From JAICYJ01 sp035473255 (lineage in GTDB: Bacteria; Actinomycetota; Thermoleophilia; Gaiellales; JAICJC01): 58,642 nt of DNA. Position numbers and translations under genes: made by a program. A model generated the notes under the pieces. The model was not told the origin of the DNA, did no database searches, and saw nothing but the letters and a program-made list of their open reading frames with translations. The first letter of the stretch is position 1. Each line of letters opens with the position of its first letter. Positions 11,004-19,401 of the stretch are shown in pieces. Location of the stretch: assembly GCA_035473255.1 (NCBI GenBank), contig DATIOK010000015.1, positions 1 through 58,642 on the forward strand. The letters are read 5' to 3'.

Positions 11004-12206
11004 TCAGCGCATGCGGGTGACGGGGTACCCGTTGCTGCGGACGAGCGCCACGATCTGCTCGGCATGGCCCTCGTCGCGGGTCTCCAGGATCAGCTCGATG
11101 CCTGTCTCGGCAACGGCCACCTCGACGCTCTCACGGTGGTGGCTGACGACAAGGATGTTGACGTGGGCGTCGGCGATCAGCTTCAGCAGCTCCATCAGCT
11201 GGCCGGGCCGGTCGATCAGGCGTGTCCGGATCACCAGGTAGCGGCCCTGGTTGGTGAGGCCGAACCTGATCACCTGCATCAGCAGTGGCGTGTCGATGTT
11301 GCCACCCGAGAGGACGGCCACCACCTTGCGCCCGCTCACGCGGCCGGCCAGGATCGCCGCCAGCCCGACGGCGCCGGCGCCCTCGACCACGGTCTTGGAG
11401 CGCTCCAGCAGGTGCACCATCGTCTGGCCGATCTCGGCGTCGGTGACGGTCACGACATCGTCGACCAGCTCGCGCACGAGCGGGAAGGTGACCTCGCCCG
11501 GCCGCTTGACGGCGATGCCGTCGGCGATGGTCGTGGTCTGATGCACGGGCTCGATCTCGCCCTTCTCGAGCGAGCTGACGTAGGGCGCGCAGCCGGCCGC
11601 CTCGACGCCGATCACGCGCACCTGGGGATGCATGGCCTTGACGGCGCTGGCAACGCCGGATAGCAGACCGCCGCCGCCCAGCGGCACCACCACCGTGTCC
11701 ACGTCGGGCACGTCTTCCATGATCTCCAGCCCAACGGTGCCCTGCCCGGCGATCACGGCCTCGTCGTCGAACGGGTGCACCAGCGTCAAGCCGCTCTCGG
11801 CGGCCTCCGCGCGCGCCGCTGCGAGCGCGTCGTCGACGCTGTCTCCCACCAGCTCCACGCGTGCGCCGTAGCCCTCGGTTGCGCCCACCTTCGCCAGCGA
11901 GGCGGCCCCCGGCATGAAAACGGTTGCGGCCACCCCGGCCGATCGCGCGGCGAACGCGACCGCCTGGGCATGGTTGCCGGCCGAGGGCGCGATCACGCCG
12001 GCCGCGCGCTGCGACTCGGACAGCGAGCGCAGCTTGGTGTAGGCGCCGCGGATCTTGAACGATCCGGTGCGCTGCTGGTTCTCGTGCTTGAGGAACACCT
12101 CACAACCGGCCCACTGGGAGAAGGTCTCCGACCGGTACACCGGCGTGTGGTGGGCGACGCCGTGCAGGTTCCCGGCGGCCTCGCGGATGTCGTCCAGGGG
12201 GATCAT
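11004..12206 (-). CDS. ilvA: Threonine ammonia-lyase with C-terminal ACT domain
   Basis: 400 residues from ATG 12206. The PLP-binding Lys is in GSFKIRGAY, the Gly loop GGGGLLSG sits in the middle, and residues about 325-400 form an ACT domain (RTRLIDRPGQLMELLKLIA). This architecture matches the roughly 400-residue threonine dehydratase class. It converts threonine to 2-oxobutyrate and ammonia. The longer upstream frame runs into the divergent ppa gene and is rejected. A possible -10 (TAGCCT on minus) lies 11 bases upstream of the ATG. Confidence 0.93.
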   Translation of the reverse strand: MIPLDDIREAAGNLHGVAHHTPVYRSETFSQWAGCEVFLKHENQQRTGSFKIRGAYTKLRSLSESQRAAGVIAPSAGNHAQAVAFAARSAGVAATVFMPGAASLAKVGATEGYGARVELVGDSVDDALAAARAEAAESGLTLVHPFDDEAVIAGQGTVGLEIMEDVPDVDTVVVPLGGGGLLSGVASAVKAMHPQVRVIGVEAAGCAPYVSSLEKGEIEPVHQTTTIADGIAVKRPGEVTFPLVRELVDDVVTVTDAEIGQTMVHLLERSKTVVEGAGAVGLAAILAGRVSGRKVVAVLSGGNIDTPLLMQVIRFGLTNQGRYLVIRTRLIDRPGQLMELLKLIADAHVNILVVSHHRESVEVAVAETGIELILETRDEGHAEQIVALVRSNGYPVTRMR

Positions 12207-12254
12207 GAGAACCGCGAAGGCTATCGGGTCGCGCTCCGCGGCGCGCTCAGCAAG

Positions 12255-12260
12255 TAAGCT
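12255..12260 (+). promoter_or_regulatory. Leaderless -10 box of ppa
   Basis: TAAGCT ends six bases before GTG 12267, and there is no Shine-Dalgarno in between. This spacing puts the first transcribed base at or next to the start codon. Confidence 0.6.
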
Positions 12261-12266
12261 CGCAGC

Positions 12267-12776
12267 GTGACCGGCGACCACGAACAGCCCCCGCTGTACG
12301 CCCTCGTGGAGATCCCGAAGGGCAGCCGAAACAAGTACGAGTACGACCCCGCGCTGGGCCGGATGGTGCTCGACCGCACGCTCTGGACGAGCGTTGTCTA
12401 TCCAGCCGACTACGGATACCTGATGGACACGCTGGGTCGCGACGGCGACCCGGTGGACGCCGTGATCCTGGTCGCCTCGCCGACGTTCCCGGGGTGCGTG
12501 ATCCCGGTGGAGCCGATCGGCGTCTTCGAGATGACCGACGAGAAGGGCGAGGACGACAAGGTGCTGTGCGTGCCGTTCAAGGACCCGACCTGGAGCCACA
12601 TGCACGACATCAGCGACATCCGCGACTCGCTGCTGGACGAGATCGCGCACTTCTTCGACGTCTACAAGGACCTCGAGCACGGCGCCGACACGGTGGTCGG
12701 CGGCTGGCACGGTCGCAGCTACGCCGACGAGATCATCGCCGAGGGACGCGCCGCGTTCGCGGCCGCCCCTCGCTAG
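12267..12776 (+). CDS. ppa: Inorganic pyrophosphatase (family I)
   Basis: 169 residues, the normal size of bacterial family I enzymes. The core shows EIPKGSRNKYEYD, the PADYGYLMDTLGRDGDPVDA signature with its metal-binding Asp cluster, and KDPTWSHMHDI. It hydrolyses PPi to two phosphates in the cytoplasm. GTG 12267 is set by the leaderless -10 box six bases upstream. The stop TAG shares CTAG with the stop of the convergent meaB gene. Confidence 0.96.
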   Translation: MTGDHEQPPLYALVEIPKGSRNKYEYDPALGRMVLDRTLWTSVVYPADYGYLMDTLGRDGDPVDAVILVASPTFPGCVIPVEPIGVFEMTDEKGEDDKVLCVPFKDPTWSHMHDISDIRDSLLDEIAHFFDVYKDLEHGADTVVGGWHGRSYADEIIAEGRAAFAAAPR

Positions 12777-13744
12777 CGGCCGAGCTTCAGCACCCGCTCG
12801 GCGATCTCACGGGTGGCCGTGAGCGGATCCAGCTCGCGGGCGTGCACGCGGTCGAGCAGCCGGCGCACCTCGGCGTCGCCCTCGACCGCCTGGCTGAGCC
12901 GCCGGCGCGCCTGTGCCACCGCCACCGCCACCACCTCGTGCTCGATGCTGCGGCGACGACGCTGCTCGAGCCCGCCGTCGCGGTCGAGGAACGCGCGGTG
13001 CTCGAGCACCGCACCCCACAGCTGGTCGACGCCCTCGCCGCGAATCGCCTCGGTCTCGATGATCGGCGGCTTCCATGGCCGGTCGCGGTCGAGCGAGAGG
13101 ATCGAGCGGATCTCGCTGCGCATGGTGCGCGCCGCCGGGTGGTCGGCCTTGTTGATGACGATCACGTCGGGGATCTCCATGACGCCTGCCTTGAGCGCCT
13201 GCACGGAGTCGCCCGAGCCGGGCATCAGCACCAGCACGACGGTGTCGGCGATGGTGGCGACGTCCACCTCGCTCTGGCCGACGCCGACCGTCTCCAGCAG
13301 CAGCACGTCCTTGCCGGAGGCGTCCAGCACCAGCAGCGCCTGCAGCGTGGCCTCGGAGATCCCGCCCAGATGGCCGCGGGTGGACATCGAGCGGATGAAC
13401 ACCCCGACATCGAGGAAGTGGTCGCTGAGCCTGATCCGGTCGCCCAGCACGGCGCCGTGCGAGAACGGGCTGGACGGGTCGACCGAGACCATGCCTACGG
13501 TCTTCTGGTCGCTGCGAAGCAGCGTCACCAGCGAGGACAACAGGCTCGACTTGCCGACGCCGGGCGGGCCGGTGAACCCCGCCACCATGGCACCGCCGGT
13601 GTGCGGGTAGATCTCGCGCACGAGCTCGTAGGCCAGCTCGTCGCGGTTCTCGACGAGGGTGATGGCGCGGGCCACGGCCCGCTTTTCACCGGCCAGCACG
13701 CCGGCCCGGATCGCCGGCAGGTCGAAGTCGCGGCGGCCGCTCAT
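12773..13744 (-). CDS. meaB: MeaB/ArgK-type GTPase, chaperone for methylmalonyl-CoA mutase
   Basis: 323 residues of the G3E family. Walker A is GPPGVGKSS; VDPSSPFSHGAVLGDR and ETVGVGQSE are the switch regions; NKAD is the base-recognition motif. Proteins of this family gate cobalamin loading and protect acyl-CoA mutases. No mutase gene lies in the window, so the partner must be elsewhere. ATG 13744 overlaps the hisC stop (ATGA), so it is co-translated with hisC. The 3' end overlaps ppa by four bases. Confidence 0.92.
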   Translation of the reverse strand: MSGRRDFDLPAIRAGVLAGEKRAVARAITLVENRDELAYELVREIYPHTGGAMVAGFTGPPGVGKSSLLSSLVTLLRSDQKTVGMVSVDPSSPFSHGAVLGDRIRLSDHFLDVGVFIRSMSTRGHLGGISEATLQALLVLDASGKDVLLLETVGVGQSEVDVATIADTVVLVLMPGSGDSVQALKAGVMEIPDVIVINKADHPAARTMRSEIRSILSLDRDRPWKPPIIETEAIRGEGVDQLWGAVLEHRAFLDRDGGLEQRRRRSIEHEVVAVAVAQARRRLSQAVEGDAEVRRLLDRVHARELDPLTATREIAERVLKLGR

Positions 13745-14823
13745 GCCGGCTGCAGCGACCTGTCGAGGGCCGTCAGGAAGGCGTCGTTCTCGTCCCGCAG
13801 GCCCACGGTGACGCGCACGCAGGAGGGTGCGCCGAACGGGGCCAGGGGACGCACGATCACGCCTTCGCGCTCGAGGCGGGCGGCCAGGGCAGCCCCGTCC
13901 CCGACCTCGGCGCAGACGAAGTTCGCAGCGGCCGGATACAGCTTCACTCCCCGCGTCCCCAGCTCCGCCTCCAGCCGCCGGCGCTCGCTCTCGTTCTCGC
14001 TGCGCCGGCGCCCCAGCTCGGGCTCGTCGTCCAGGCTGGCGATGGCCGCCACCTGCGCCAGCTCGGAGACGTCGAAGGGGCCGCGCACCTTGCCCAGCTC
14101 GGCAACGACCGGCGCAGGTGCGACGCCGTAGCCGACGCGCAGGCCGGCCAGGCCGTAGATCTTGGAGAAGGTGCGCAGCACGACCACGTTGGGGCGGTCG
14201 GCATGGGCGGCGATCGCATCGACGTGGGCTGGATCGGTGACGTACTCATGGTAGGCGGAGTCGATCACGACCAGCACGCGCTCGGGCACGGCCTCCACGA
14301 ACGCGGCCAGCGCGTCGCCTGAGACGATCCCGCCGGTGGGGTTGTTGGGGCTGCAGACGTAGGCGATGCGGGTGGCGGCGGTGACGGCGGCGGCCATCGC
14401 CTCGAGGTCGTAGCTGCCGTCGCGGAGCGGCACCGGGACGGGCGTTGCGCCCATCTTGACGGCGCTCAGGCGGTAGCTGACGAACGACGGCCAGCCCATC
14501 AGCACCTGATCGCCGGGACGCAGGTAGGCGAGCGCCAAGTTCGCGATCACGCCATCGGCGCCGTTGCCGGGGGCGACGCGGCCGGGCGTGAGGCCGTGGC
14601 GAGCGGCCAGCCGCTCGAGCAGTTCGGCGCCCCCCTCCGGGTAGCGGTTGAGGCCGGGGATCGCGGCGGCGAGGGCCTCGACGGTGGCCGGGAACGGCCC
14701 GTGCGGGCCTTCGTTGGAGCCCAGCTTGACGATGCGCTCGAGGCCGAGCTCCCGGCGCAGCGCGGACGCCGGTTTGCCGGGCTGATACGGCCTCAGGTCT
14801 GCGATCTCGGGGCGTGCCTGCAC
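13741..14823 (-). CDS. hisC: Histidinol-phosphate aminotransferase (class II aminotransferase)
   Basis: 360 residues. LGSNEGPHGP near the N-terminus, SPNNPTGG, and the PLP Lys in FSKIYGLAGLRVGYG are typical of HisC-like fold-type I enzymes. It would transaminate imidazole acetol phosphate in histidine synthesis, but isolated HisC paralogues also act on aromatic amino acids, and no other his genes are nearby. GTG 14823 is chosen because TACTGT on the minus strand lies eight bases upstream. The longer frame would run through the promoter and into the divergent gene. Confidence 0.88.
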   Translation of the reverse strand: MQARPEIADLRPYQPGKPASALRRELGLERIVKLGSNEGPHGPFPATVEALAAAIPGLNRYPEGGAELLERLAARHGLTPGRVAPGNGADGVIANLALAYLRPGDQVLMGWPSFVSYRLSAVKMGATPVPVPLRDGSYDLEAMAAAVTAATRIAYVCSPNNPTGGIVSGDALAAFVEAVPERVLVVIDSAYHEYVTDPAHVDAIAAHADRPNVVVLRTFSKIYGLAGLRVGYGVAPAPVVAELGKVRGPFDVSELAQVAAIASLDDEPELGRRRSENESERRRLEAELGTRGVKLYPAAANFVCAEVGDGAALAARLEREGVIVRPLAPFGAPSCVRVTVGLRDENDAFLTALDRSLQPA

Positions 14824-14830
14824 GGGCGGG

Positions 14831-14837
14831 TACAGTA
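14831..14837. promoter_or_regulatory. Symmetric bidirectional -10 box (TACAGTA)
   Basis: TACAGT on plus lies 12 bases before ATG 14849 and six bases before the in-frame CTG CTG ATG. TACTGT on minus lies eight bases before the hisC GTG. The seven bases serve as -10 on both strands. Confidence 0.6.
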
Positions 14838-14848
14838 CCAACCTGCTG

Positions 14849-15466
14849 ATGGCCACCCGCGAGATCGGCATCTTTGAGCTGCCCACCGTGCTCGTCCCGG
14901 GCGAGCGGATGCCGCTCCACGTGTTCGAGGAGCGGTACAAGCAGCTGATCAGCGAGTGCCTCGACCTGGATCGGGAGTTCTTGCTGCTCTACGCGGACGA
15001 GGGCGGGACGCGCGAGCTGGGCTGCGCGGCGCACGTCGAGCAGGTGCTGGAGCGGTTCGAGGACGGCCGGATGAACATCATGGTCGAGGGCACGGAGGTG
15101 CTGCGGGTGGTCGAGATGACCCGTGGCCAGGCATATACGACGGCGATGGCGGACACGGCCGATGAAGATCTCAGCGCGGGCGAGGAGACGGAGCCGGTAA
15201 TAGAGCTGTTCCGGCAGATCGCGAGCGCGGGCGGCGGCGACCCGGATGAGGACCTGACGGCGAGCGGGCAGCCGCTCAGCTACGCGATCATGGCCCGGGT
15301 CGACTTCCCGGCCGAGGAGAAGCAGCGGGTGCTGGAGCTGCGCACCGAGTCATCGCGTCTGTCGGCGATCATCGACCTGTTGGCGCGCGGGCTGCAGGCG
15401 CTGGCCCAGATCGAGCAGATCCGCGAGCGGGCGCAGACCAACGGCAAGGTCCCGCACGGCGAGTAG
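14849..15466 (+). CDS. LON substrate-binding domain protein (no ATPase or protease domain)
   Basis: 205 residues matching the N-terminal domain of Lon proteases: IFELPTVLVPGERMPLHVFEERYKQLI at the start and a helical C-terminal part (LELRTESSRLSAIIDLLARG). The AAA and Ser-Lys protease domains of Lon are absent, as in stand-alone LON-domain proteins of many bacteria, whose role is unclear. The start is ATG 14849. Two CTG codons directly upstream are in frame and one coincides with the predicted transcription start, so the true N-terminus may be two residues longer. Confidence 0.88.
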   Translation: MATREIGIFELPTVLVPGERMPLHVFEERYKQLISECLDLDREFLLLYADEGGTRELGCAAHVEQVLERFEDGRMNIMVEGTEVLRVVEMTRGQAYTTAMADTADEDLSAGEETEPVIELFRQIASAGGGDPDEDLTASGQPLSYAIMARVDFPAEEKQRVLELRTESSRLSAIIDLLARGLQALAQIEQIRERAQTNGKVPHGE

Positions 15467-15479
15467 CAAGCGCGGGCTT

Positions 15480-16373
15480 CTGAGGCACCCGCTGGCGGCG
15501 CTTGCGGCCGCGAACTGTCTGTATGCGGGGGCGTTCCCGGCAAGCGAGGTGGCGCTGCGCACGATCGGGCCGCTGACGCTGACGGGGCTGCGGTTCGCGA
15601 TCGCGGCGCTGGTGCTGTCGCCGATGGCGGTGCCGGTGATCCGGCGGCTGTCGACCGGTCAGCTGGCGCGGATCGCGGCCGTGGCCTCGATCGGGCTGTG
15701 GGGCCAGATGGTGTTGATCTACCTGGGCATCAACCACTCCAACTCGGCCATCGCCGCGATCATCGTGGGCCTCGAGCCGGTGCTGATCGCGGTGTGGGCG
15801 GCGCTGCTCCTGAACGAGCGGTTCGCGGCGCGCACGGCGGCCGGGCTCTGCATCGGCCTGGTCGGCTCGCTGCTGGTGGCGGGGCTGGGCCGCGCGGACG
15901 GCGCCAGCCTGGCCGGGCTGCTGTTCCTGCTGGGCACCGGGGTGGCGTTTTCGTGGTACACCGTCGCGAGCAAGTCGTTCCTGGGCATGTGCACACCGGT
16001 CGAGCTGACGGCCGTGATCAGCGTCGCCGGCGCGATCTGGGCGCTGGCGCCGATGCTGGCCGAGAGCGCCCTGGGACACGGGTTCGACGGAACTGGTCCG
16101 CGCAGCTGGCTGATGGTGCTCTACCTCGGCATCGGCAACAGCGTGATCGCCTACTCGCTCTGGAATCGGGCGCTGCGCGGGCTGCCGGCGGCCGCGGTGG
16201 GGGCGTCGCTGTACGCGCAGCCGATCCTGGGGGCGGGGCTGTCGTGGCTGCTGCTGCGAGACGCGCTGCCGGCGACATTCGTGCCGGGAACCGTGCTGGT
16301 GCTGGCGGGCGTCTACGTGGCCTCGTCGGCGCGCACGCGGGCTCCCGAGAGCCTGCCCGAAAGCATGCCCTGA
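15480..16373 (+). CDS. EamA/DMT-family transporter, start uncertain (possible CTG)
   Basis: About ten hydrophobic segments in two EamA repeats. The second repeat starts near residue 150 and includes WSLWNRALRGLPAAAVG-like motifs. The first conventional start, GTG 15549, would remove most of the first membrane span. Reading upstream in the same frame gives LRHPLAALAAANCLYAGAFPA, exactly the expected first span, but there is no ATG, GTG or TTG in this frame back through at least 15303. CTG 15480 is the best candidate; with it the protein is 297 residues. The gene follows the LON-domain gene by 13 bases. Substrate unknown; metabolite export is usual for the family. Confidence 0.8.
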   Translation: MRHPLAALAAANCLYAGAFPASEVALRTIGPLTLTGLRFAIAALVLSPMAVPVIRRLSTGQLARIAAVASIGLWGQMVLIYLGINHSNSAIAAIIVGLEPVLIAVWAALLLNERFAARTAAGLCIGLVGSLLVAGLGRADGASLAGLLFLLGTGVAFSWYTVASKSFLGMCTPVELTAVISVAGAIWALAPMLAESALGHGFDGTGPRSWLMVLYLGIGNSVIAYSLWNRALRGLPAAAVGASLYAQPILGAGLSWLLLRDALPATFVPGTVLVLAGVYVASSARTRAPESLPESMP

Positions 16374-16429
16374 GCGGACGAGTCACGCCCGCCGTGACCC
16401 TCCCGTGGCCGCGCCGTCACGGCCCGTTG

Positions 16430-16458
16430 GCAACACCCGCGTCTGGCACCGGTGTTGC
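16430..16458. repeat. Convergent-intergenic palindromic repeat, copy A
   Basis: 29 bases with perfect 8-base arms GCAACACC and GGTGTTGC around a 13-base loop. It lies between the EamA gene (plus) and ggt (minus), which converge. Two further copies are at 30805 and 30933. Relative to those, the conserved flank (TTGCCAACG, then a GTGAC a few bases on) is on the opposite side, so this copy is inverted. Confidence 0.75.
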
Positions 16459-16565
16459 GCGCCGGAGAGGGGCGTTCGGGTCAACCATGCGGAAAACCGG
16501 CGAAATTCGATACGGTCGCCGCGGTGTTCCGGCACGGAACCGGCACGGATCGTGAGCGCGGCGTG

Positions 16566-18143
16566 TCAGTCAAGGACGAGGCCGAAGCACGAACGGCGGG
16601 GATCGCCGGCCGCCGAGAGCTCGCCGCGGTCGTCGCGGAGCACCGCGTTCGCCCCGCCGAAGTAGAGGTTCAGCCCGTCGAAGCGCACCAGCCGCTCGCC
16701 CCAGCGCTCCAGCTGCTCCAGCTGGTCGGGCTGAAGCCCGCCCTCGCAGTCGAGCCGGCCGCCCTCGACGTGCACGCGCGAGAAGGACACCGCCTCGTCG
16801 ATCGGCATGCCGTGCACGACCACGTTCACGATCACCTGGGTGATCGCCGAGCGCAGCCGGTTCGACCCGCTCGAGCCGACCACCAGCCGCACCGCCCCGT
16901 CACGCTCAAGCAGCGTCGGCGCCTGCATGCTGGTCAGCCGGTGGCCGGGACGCAGGTGACGGCCCGCCGCCAGATCCTCCTCCCCCATCATGTTGTTCAG
17001 GTGCAGGCCCGTGCCCGGGACGATCACGCCTGAGTGGCTCCCGTTCGACGCCGTGAACGCGGCCGCGTTTCCCTCACCGTCGATCACCGATATGTGCGTC
17101 GTGCCGCGATCGCTTGCCAGCGCAGGCACGACGGACGGGGCGCCCTGCAACGCCCGCTCGATCTCAAGCCGCCCCGACTGCACCTGCTCCCGCGACAGCA
17201 GGTGCGCCGCCAGCCCGCCCCTGTGCAGCAGCCGCGCGAAGCGCGCGTCGCGCCGCCGTCCCGCCGCTCGCATCGACTCAGCCAGCACCCGCAGCGAATC
17301 CGCCTGCCCCGGGCCGCGCCCCGGCGCGAACGGCTCCAGCGCCGCCAGCATGTAGGCGATCAGGGCGCCGCCCGACGACGGTGGCGCGTTCGTGGTCAGC
17401 TCGTGCCCGCCGTACGACGATCGCAACGGCCTCCGCCACACCGGCCGGTACGACGCCAGATCGGCCATCGTGAGACGACCGCCGTGCCGGTGCTGGTGGT
17501 CGACCATCGCCCGCGCCAGCTGGCCGCGGTACAGCACGTCCGGCCCCTCGTCCGCCAGCCGCTCGATCGTGCCCGCCAGCTGCTTCTGCACGATCACGTC
17601 GCCCTCTCTCACGTAGCGGCCGCCCGGCGCGAAGATCGCCGAGGCCTCCGGCGTGCTGGTCAGGATCGCCCGGATCGCGTCGAACACCGCCTTCTGCCCG
17701 CCGTTGGTGGGCACGCCTCGCGCCGCCGTCGCGGCCGCCGGCCGCAGCAGCTCGGCCCACGCCAGCCGCCCGTACCTGCGGTGGGCCGCGTGCAGCCCCG
17801 CCACCACTCCCGGCACCGCGCAGGCCGCCGACCCGACGTGGAACACCTGCGTCGTTTGCTGGTCGAACGGCACCAGCACCTGCTCGACCTCGACCAACCG
17901 CCTGCCCGGCGGCAGGTCGCGGCCGGGGATGGCCGTGAACGCGTCCAGCAGCGCCGCCGTCCCCCGCGCCGGCCGCACCATCACGAACCCGCCGCCGCAC
18001 GGCCCGGTCAGGGCCGGCTCCGCCGCCCACGACATCGCCCCCGCCGCGACCACCGCATCCACGGCGGTGCCCCCGGCGTCCAGCGCAGCCGCACCGGCTC
18101 GCGCCGTCAGTTCGTGGCCTGCGGCGATCGCTCCCCGCGCCAT
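16566..18143 (-). CDS. ggt: Gamma-glutamyltransferase family protein
   Basis: 525 residues. TGPCGGGFVMV near residue 50 and the autoprocessing Thr in DRGTTHISVID (about residue 345) are visible, followed by NNMMGEED and MQAPTLL, as in GGT enzymes. It would self-cleave into two subunits and act on gamma-glutamyl bonds. No signal peptide is present, unlike periplasmic GGT, so a cytoplasmic acylase-like role is possible. The start ATG 18143 has AGGAG seven bases upstream, and this ribosome site overlaps the ftsZ stop codon, which makes ggt the last gene of parA-ftsZ-ggt. Confidence 0.9.
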   Translation of the reverse strand: MARGAIAAGHELTARAGAAALDAGGTAVDAVVAAGAMSWAAEPALTGPCGGGFVMVRPARGTAALLDAFTAIPGRDLPPGRRLVEVEQVLVPFDQQTTQVFHVGSAACAVPGVVAGLHAAHRRYGRLAWAELLRPAAATAARGVPTNGGQKAVFDAIRAILTSTPEASAIFAPGGRYVREGDVIVQKQLAGTIERLADEGPDVLYRGQLARAMVDHQHRHGGRLTMADLASYRPVWRRPLRSSYGGHELTTNAPPSSGGALIAYMLAALEPFAPGRGPGQADSLRVLAESMRAAGRRRDARFARLLHRGGLAAHLLSREQVQSGRLEIERALQGAPSVVPALASDRGTTHISVIDGEGNAAAFTASNGSHSGVIVPGTGLHLNNMMGEEDLAAGRHLRPGHRLTSMQAPTLLERDGAVRLVVGSSGSNRLRSAITQVIVNVVVHGMPIDEAVSFSRVHVEGGRLDCEGGLQPDQLEQLERWGERLVRFDGLNLYFGGANAVLRDDRGELSAAGDPRRSCFGLVLD

Positions 18144-18153
18144 CGCGCCGCTC

Positions 18154-19401
18154 CTACCCCTGCAGGAAGCTGGGCGGCTCGAGCAGGTCGCTCGGCGGCG
18201 GTGCCTGCGGACGCTCGGCGCGAGCCTCGACGCCCGGAGATCCCGAGAACGAGAAGCCCGTGGCCACCACCGTCACCCACATCTGACCGGCCAGCTGCTC
18301 GTCCACCGATGCGCCGAAGATGATGTTGGTGCGGTCATCGGACGCCGCCCGCACGATCTCGGCCGCCTCGTTCACCTCGTGCAGCGACAGATCGCTGCCG
18401 CCCGAGATCGAGAGCAGGATGCCGCGGGCGCCGCGCACCTCGTGGTCGATCAGCGGGCTCTTGATCGCCCGCGTCGCGGCCTCGGCGGCGCGGTTGGGCC
18501 CGGTCGACATGCCGATGCCCATCATCGCCGTGCCCGCGTCCGACATCACGGCGCGCACGTCCGCGAAGTCGAGGTTGATCAGCCCCGGCAGCGTGATCAG
18601 GTCGCAGATGCCCTGCACGCCCTGGCGCAGCACGTCGTCGGCGATCCGGAACGCGTCGACCAGCGTCGTGCCCTTCTCGAGCACGTCCAGCAGCCGGTCG
18701 TTGGGGATCACGATCACCGTGTCCGAGGAGTCGCGCAGCGCCTCCACGCCGCCCCGCGACTGCTGCCCGCGGCGGCTGCCCTCGAACCCGAACGGCGACG
18801 TCACGATGCCGACGGTGAGCGCGCCCACCTCGCGCGCGATGCGGGCCACGACCGGCGCCGCTCCGGTGCCGGTGCCGCCGCCCTCGCCCGCGGTCACGAA
18901 CACCATGTCCGACCCGCGCAGCACGGTCTTGATGCGGTCGTAGCTGCCCTCGGCGGCCAGCCTGCCGACCTCGGGGTCGGCCCCCGATCCCAGCCCTTGC
19001 GTCTGCTCGCGGCCGATGTGGATCTTGGTCGGCGCGTCGGACATCTGCAGCTGCTGGATATCGGTGTTGACGGCGATGAACTCGACGCCCTTCACGTCGG
19101 ACTCGATCATCCGGTTGACGGCGTTGCAGCCGCCGCCGCCCACGCCCACCACCCGGATCACGGCCAGGTAGGGCTGGCCCTCCGGGCGCGGGAAGCGGGA
19201 GGTATCCGTCGGCTCGGGCAGGTCGATCAGCTGGGGACGGACGGCGTCGGCCGCAGTGGAGGCGGCCGGGGCCGCCTTCGATTTGCCGCGGCCGCGCGGC
19301 GCTGCCTGCTCCTCGGCGTCCTTCTCGGCGCTCTGACTGGCCTCGGTCGCCTTGAACAGCTGGGCGAGCGGGCCGTCGCGCATGCTGTTGCGCTTAGCCA
19401 T
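18154..19401 (-). CDS. ftsZ: Cell division protein FtsZ with a long N-terminal extension
   Basis: 415 residues. The GTPase core has GVGGGGCNAVN, the tubulin signature AGEGGGTGTGAAP and the T7 loop GLINLDFADVRAVM with its catalytic Asp, so polymerisation and GTP hydrolysis should be intact. The C-terminal peptide DLLEPPSFLQG resembles the FtsA/SepF-binding tail. About 80 residues precede the core, rich in Ala, Lys, Arg and Gln, whereas most FtsZ proteins have 10-30. The ATG lies within the end of parA (8-base overlap), so expression is tied to a ParA-like ATPase. The gene is outside a division-cell-wall cluster and could be a second FtsZ. Confidence 0.95.
   Translation of the reverse strand: MAKRNSMRDGPLAQLFKATEASQSAEKDAEEQAAPRGRGKSKAAPAASTAADAVRPQLIDLPEPTDTSRFPRPEGQPYLAVIRVVGVGGGGCNAVNRMIESDVKGVEFIAVNTDIQQLQMSDAPTKIHIGREQTQGLGSGADPEVGRLAAEGSYDRIKTVLRGSDMVFVTAGEGGGTGTGAAPVVARIAREVGALTVGIVTSPFGFEGSRRGQQSRGGVEALRDSSDTVIVIPNDRLLDVLEKGTTLVDAFRIADDVLRQGVQGICDLITLPGLINLDFADVRAVMSDAGTAMMGIGMSTGPNRAAEAATRAIKSPLIDHEVRGARGILLSISGGSDLSLHEVNEAAEIVRAASDDRTNIIFGASVDEQLAGQMWVTVVATGFSFSGSPGVEARAERPQAPPPSDLLEPPSFLQG

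Noticed and set aside
17034..18323. 429-residue plus-strand frame
   Set aside because: Antisense of ggt, low-complexity Arg/Pro sequence.
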